Assembly (NCBI GenBank): GCA_902578505.1 | Contig: CACHDD010000032.1 | Location: 1-10,367 of the forward strand | DNA: 10,367 nt | Source: an uncultured Bacteroidota bacterium | GTDB taxonomy: Bacteria; Bacteroidota; Bacteroidia; Flavobacteriales; UA16 | Direction: 5' to 3' | Part shown: one piece after another, positions 7,664-10,367 of the stretch | Layout of the letters: each line of letters opens with the position of its first letter | Numbering within the stretch: the first letter of the stretch is position 1 | The notes under the pieces: model-generated | Seen by the model: the letters and a program-made list of their open reading frames with translations, nothing else | What the model was told of the DNA's origin: nothing | Databases searched by the model: none | Program-made: the position numbers and the translations under genes

Positions 7664-8929
7664 TCAAATAGCTATTGTTTCGAGGCCACTTATAACGCAA
7701 TTATATACAGTAGACAATTCTTCATCAGTTATGCAGTAAGGTGGTAGTATGTAAATGACATTTCCTAGGGGTCTTAATAGCACTCCATTATTGATAAAAT
7801 GATTATAAAGCTTATTTCGAATATTGCTTGCATAACCAGTTTTATCTGCCTTGAGCTCAATAGCTAGGATTGTCCCCTTTTGTCTCACCTCTTCTATCAA
7901 AGCGTGATCTTCAAGTCGTTTAGAAAATTCGTCATGATTTCTAGTTATCCTTTCAATGCTTTCCCAACATTCATCCTTTTCTAATAAGTCAAAACTTGCA
8001 ATTGCTGAAGCACAGCCAACTGGATTTCCTGTAAATGAATGACCGTGTAAGAAGGCAGTGGTGATATCATCACCTAAGAAAGCGTCGTAGATTTTTTGGG
8101 AACATGTTGTAAGCGAAAGTGGCATAGTACCACCTGAAAGTCCCTTTGAAATACAAATGAAATCTGGCTGTTGTTCAAGTTGGTTGGATGCAAAATAAGT
8201 TCCAGTCCTTCCAAAGCCAGTCATTACCTCATCTGCAATGCAAAGTACTCGTTCACCTTGGGCAAGCTCAATTAACGAGTCTAAAATCTCTGCTGAATAC
8301 ATCCTCATTCCTCCGGCACCTTGGACTAGTGGTTCGAATATAAATGCAGCAACATCTCCCTTTGCTAATTCAAATCTAAGAGTATCTAAAGAAGATCCGT
8401 CTTTAGGAAATGGAATATGAGTTACTTCAAAGAGGTAATCATGGAAATGAGCCGAGAAAATGCTTCTTGATCCAGCGGACATTGCGCCAAACGTTTCTCC
8501 GTGATACCCTCCTTCAAGAGCGATAATCCTAGTGCGCTTTTCTTCTAGGTTTATCCAGTATTGAATACTCATCTTAAGCGCAATCTCTACTGCTGATGAT
8601 CCATCACCAGAGAAGAAAAATTTGGCCTGATTAGATGGAAGTCTTTTACTTAATCTCTCGCAAAGATCTACTGCTGGTTTATGAGTAAATCCAGCAAAAG
8701 GAATGTGCTCAATCTTGGTCATTTGCTCACTTACTTTATCAGCGATGTATGGATGAGCATGACCGTGAAGATTTACCCACCAAGAGGCAATTGCGTCTAT
8801 ATAGCTTTTCCCATTTTCATCAAAAATCAGAGTCCCTTCACCCCTAGTAATTGGCAGAGCATCGCCAGATGTTTTCATTTGGGTAAACGGATGCCAAACA
8901 AACTTTTTATCCCTTTTAGACAAACTCAT
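7664..8929 (-). CDS. bioA: Adenosylmethionine-8-amino-7-oxononanoate aminotransferase BioA
   Basis: A 421-residue class III PLP aminotransferase that converts 8-amino-7-oxononanoate to 7,8-diaminononanoate. Visible signatures are WHPFTQM (residues 12-18), ASWWVNLHGH (48-57), GDGSSAVEIALKMS (108-121), GGYHGETFGAMS (140-151), IADEVMTGFGRTG with Asp233, and the PLP lysine Lys262 in SKGLSGGTMPLS. HGHSFTGNPVGCA (295-307) and the C-terminal RPLGNVIYILPPY close the active site. Length is typical. The residue aligned with E. coli Tyr17, which contacts the amino donor SAM, is Phe15 here, so the donor may differ from SAM. Its ATG shares four bases (ATGA) with the bioD stop, which points to coupled translation. 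Confidence 0.96.
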   Translation of the reverse strand: MSLSKRDKKFVWHPFTQMKTSGDALPITRGEGTLIFDENGKSYIDAIASWWVNLHGHAHPYIADKVSEQMTKIEHIPFAGFTHKPAVDLCERLSKRLPSNQAKFFFSGDGSSAVEIALKMSIQYWINLEEKRTRIIALEGGYHGETFGAMSAGSRSIFSAHFHDYLFEVTHIPFPKDGSSLDTLRFELAKGDVAAFIFEPLVQGAGGMRMYSAEILDSLIELAQGERVLCIADEVMTGFGRTGTYFASNQLEQQPDFICISKGLSGGTMPLSLTTCSQKIYDAFLGDDITTAFLHGHSFTGNPVGCASAIASFDLLEKDECWESIERITRNHDEFSKRLEDHALIEEVRQKGTILAIELKADKTGYASNIRNKLYNHFINNGVLLRPLGNVIYILPPYCITDEELSTVYNCVISGLETIAI

Positions 8930-9537
8930 AATACAGCTCTAAACTTTGAAGCATAGTTAGAAATAACTTCTTGAGTTAAATCCACTTCCATCTCTACCCT
9001 ACCTAGGTATTTGAGGCCCGTCATCTCTATAATCACACTCTCTGTATCTACGTTTTCCACGTCGTTAAAAATGATTCCCTTAATAGAAATACCACGACTT
9101 ACTATTGCCTCTACACTAAGCAAAGTGTGATTTATACTTCCCAAATAATTTCTACTTACAAGCACAACTTCTGCATCTATACCTTCAATTAAATCAATTA
9201 TGCAATCCTTGCGATTTAAGGGCACCATCAATCCACCAGCGCCTTCAATAATCAAATGATTTTCTGTCTCTGGTATTTTAAAATCATTAAGACTTATCTC
9301 AATCCCATCTCTTTCAGCCGCAGCATGAGGAGACATTGGATGATTTAGAGCAAATGTCTCAGTGTAGAATGTGCTTTTAGAATTGCTAACCATATCCTTT
9401 ACCTTTTGAGTGTCACTATAGTCCAAATCCCCTGCCTGTACTGGCTTCCAATAATCAGCCTGAAGTGCCTCCGTCAAAATAGCAGAGACTACTGTCTTCC
9501 CAACTTCTGTACCAATACCAGTTACAAATAATTTCAT
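8926..9537 (-). CDS. bioD: Dethiobiotin synthetase BioD
   Basis: A cytoplasmic ATP-dependent enzyme that closes the ureido ring, turning 7,8-diaminononanoate and CO2 into dethiobiotin. The P-loop GIGTEVGKT (residues 7-15) starts just after the initiator, followed by YWKPVQAG with Lys33 (the E. coli Lys37 equivalent) and IIEGAGGLMVPLN, the conserved substrate/Mg region. I chose the ATG at 9537-9535, giving 203 residues, because it overlaps the bioF stop as ATGA and puts the P-loop at the usual distance from the N-terminus. A longer reading from a TTG at 9561 would add eight poorly conserved residues and overlap bioF by 28 bases. The stop overlaps the bioA start in the same ATGA manner. Confidence 0.94.
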   Translation of the reverse strand: MKLFVTGIGTEVGKTVVSAILTEALQADYWKPVQAGDLDYSDTQKVKDMVSNSKSTFYTETFALNHPMSPHAAAERDGIEISLNDFKIPETENHLIIEGAGGLMVPLNRKDCIIDLIEGIDAEVVLVSRNYLGSINHTLLSVEAIVSRGISIKGIIFNDVENVDTESVIIEMTGLKYLGRVEMEVDLTQEVISNYASKFRAVL

Positions 9538-10367
9538 ATCAACTTGCTTAACTGTCTGCAAAGATGAGAGATTTCATCTTGAGAGTTAAAACTGTGAAGG
9601 CATATTCTAATTCTTTCTTTACCCTTTTCAACAGTTGGAGAAAGTATGGGCCTTATATCCAATCCACGATCTTGTAATGTCCAAGCAACTTTTTTGCACT
9701 TACTATTATCCCCAAGCACAATGCATTGAATTGGAGAGGTACTTTCTATGAGATTTGGACTTTGAAATTGGGCTTTGAAAAACTCAATATTTTTCATTAG
9801 ATTCTGTCTTGCTGTGCAGTCAGCTAGCTCAATATAAGCCTGTTTTATACACTCTAAATTATGAGGTGGTAAAGCTGTTGTGTATATAAAAGGTCTAGCA
9901 AAATTTATTAGGTAATCCTTCAGAATTTTTGAACCACATACTGCTGCTCCATGACATCCAAGTGATTTTCCAAATGTATGAATCCGAGCGTAGGGCTCAA
10001 CGTCTAATTCCGAACAAAGCCCCTCACCTTTTGAGCCAAATAATCCAGTTGCATGCGCTTCATCTACCACTAAATTAGCATTGTTATTACTACATATTTC
10101 CTCAATCTGCTTTAATGGAGCAGCATCACCATCCATGGAATATATACTCTCAACAACAACGAAAATATTCCCCTCAGCTTTTGACAGTTTCTTCTTTAAT
10201 TCTTCTAGATTATTGTGCTCAAACGAAAAGCTCCTTGCCATTCCTAATCTCACACCGTCCCTCATCGAAGCATGACATAGCTGGTCGTAAATCACTGAAT
10301 CTCCTTTTGAAGGAACTGTCGAAAAGAATCCCAAATTAGCATCATAGCCCGAATTAAAAATCAAGCA
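9534..10367 (-). CDS. bioF: 8-amino-7-oxononanoate synthase BioF, 5' end cut by window edge
   Basis: The C-terminal 277 residues of a PLP-dependent alpha-oxoamine synthase, which condenses pimeloyl thioester with L-alanine, with loss of CO2, to make 8-amino-7-oxononanoate. Numbering from the Leu encoded at 10364-10362, the active-site residues are His31 (LCHASM), SMDGDAAPL (76-84), Asp101 and His104 (VVDEAHATG), and the PLP-binding Lys133 (HTFGKSLGCHGAAV). Their offset from E. coli BioF numbering is about 102-103, so roughly 100 N-terminal residues lie beyond the right edge. The frame is open to the last base, so no start codon is in view; the TTG at 10364 is an internal Leu. Related enzymes (2-amino-3-ketobutyrate CoA ligase, serine palmitoyltransferase) share the fold, but the overlapping bioD and following bioA settle the assignment. 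Confidence 0.94.
   Translation of the reverse strand, partial: CLIFNSGYDANLGFFSTVPSKGDSVIYDQLCHASMRDGVRLGMARSFSFEHNNLEELKKKLSKAEGNIFVVVESIYSMDGDAAPLKQIEEICSNNNANLVVDEAHATGLFGSKGEGLCSELDVEPYARIHTFGKSLGCHGAAVCGSKILKDYLINFARPFIYTTALPPHNLECIKQAYIELADCTARQNLMKNIEFFKAQFQSPNLIESTSPIQCIVLGDNSKCKKVAWTLQDRGLDIRPILSPTVEKGKERIRICLHSFNSQDEISHLCRQLSKLI

Noticed and set aside
8681..8956. Plus-strand open frame of 91 codons antisense to bioA and the bioD end
   Set aside because: It is antisense to conserved bioA with all expected motifs; the antisense translation resembles nothing known.
9538..9561. Upstream TTG start for bioD
   Set aside because: It would add eight residues before the usual N-terminus and a longer overlap with bioF; the ATG at 9537 gives the ATGA overlap also used at bioD/bioA.
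1..10367. Mobile elements, CRISPR arrays, tRNA/rRNA genes, riboswitches
   Set aside because: Reading through both strands showed no transposase-like frames, no spaced direct repeats and no recognisable RNA gene; coding sequence fills nearly all of the window.

Overview
The window is a single, gene-dense, one-directional block from what looks like a Bacteroidota genome, most likely Flavobacteriales. All eleven genes lie on the minus strand and read from the right edge to the left. The taxon is inferred from three things: the zeaxanthin/saproxanthin-type set crtI-crtB-(small secreted protein)-crtZ-crtD-cruF, the Bacteroidota-style signal peptide ending in Gln, and low-GC DNA without clear Shine-Dalgarno sites. 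No species can be named from the sequence.

Right part (about 5367 to 10367): a biotin operon in the order bioF (5' end cut by the window edge), bioD, bioA, an unassigned beta-ketoacyl-ACP synthase, bioB. bioF/bioD and bioD/bioA each share a 4-base ATGA stop/start overlap, and the other gaps are 13 and 28 bases. BioF, BioA, BioD and BioB are the four late steps from pimeloyl thioester to biotin. The condensing enzyme keeps a full Cys-His-His active site and probably serves the early pimeloyl-making part of the pathway, but its exact reaction is not established by the sequence. No bioC or bioH type gene is in view.

Left part (1 to about 5328): a carotenoid cluster starting only 38 bases after the bioB stop, in the order crtI (phytoene desaturase), crtB (phytoene synthase), a 150-residue exported protein of unknown function, crtZ (beta-ring 3-hydroxylase), crtD (1-hydroxycarotenoid 3,4-desaturase) and cruF (carotenoid 1,2-hydratase, cut by the left edge). 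cruF begins at a GTG overlapping the crtD stop. CrtB and CrtI would make lycopene. CrtZ acts on a beta ring, so a lycopene cyclase (crtY) is required and probably lies just beyond the left edge. CruF and CrtD would modify the open psi end. Together the set predicts a monocyclic saproxanthin/myxol-type pigment, possibly alongside zeaxanthin.

The two halves run into each other without a recognisable terminator, yet their base composition differs visibly: sampled lines give about 43-45% GC in the bio part and about 23-37% in the crt part. No RNA genes, mobile elements, CRISPR arrays or long repeats were seen, and no stretch longer than 99 bases lacks a gene. Most of the window is a recognisable pathway. 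The points that deserve attention are the unassigned ketosynthase, the exported protein in the pigment cluster, and the bio-crt junction.
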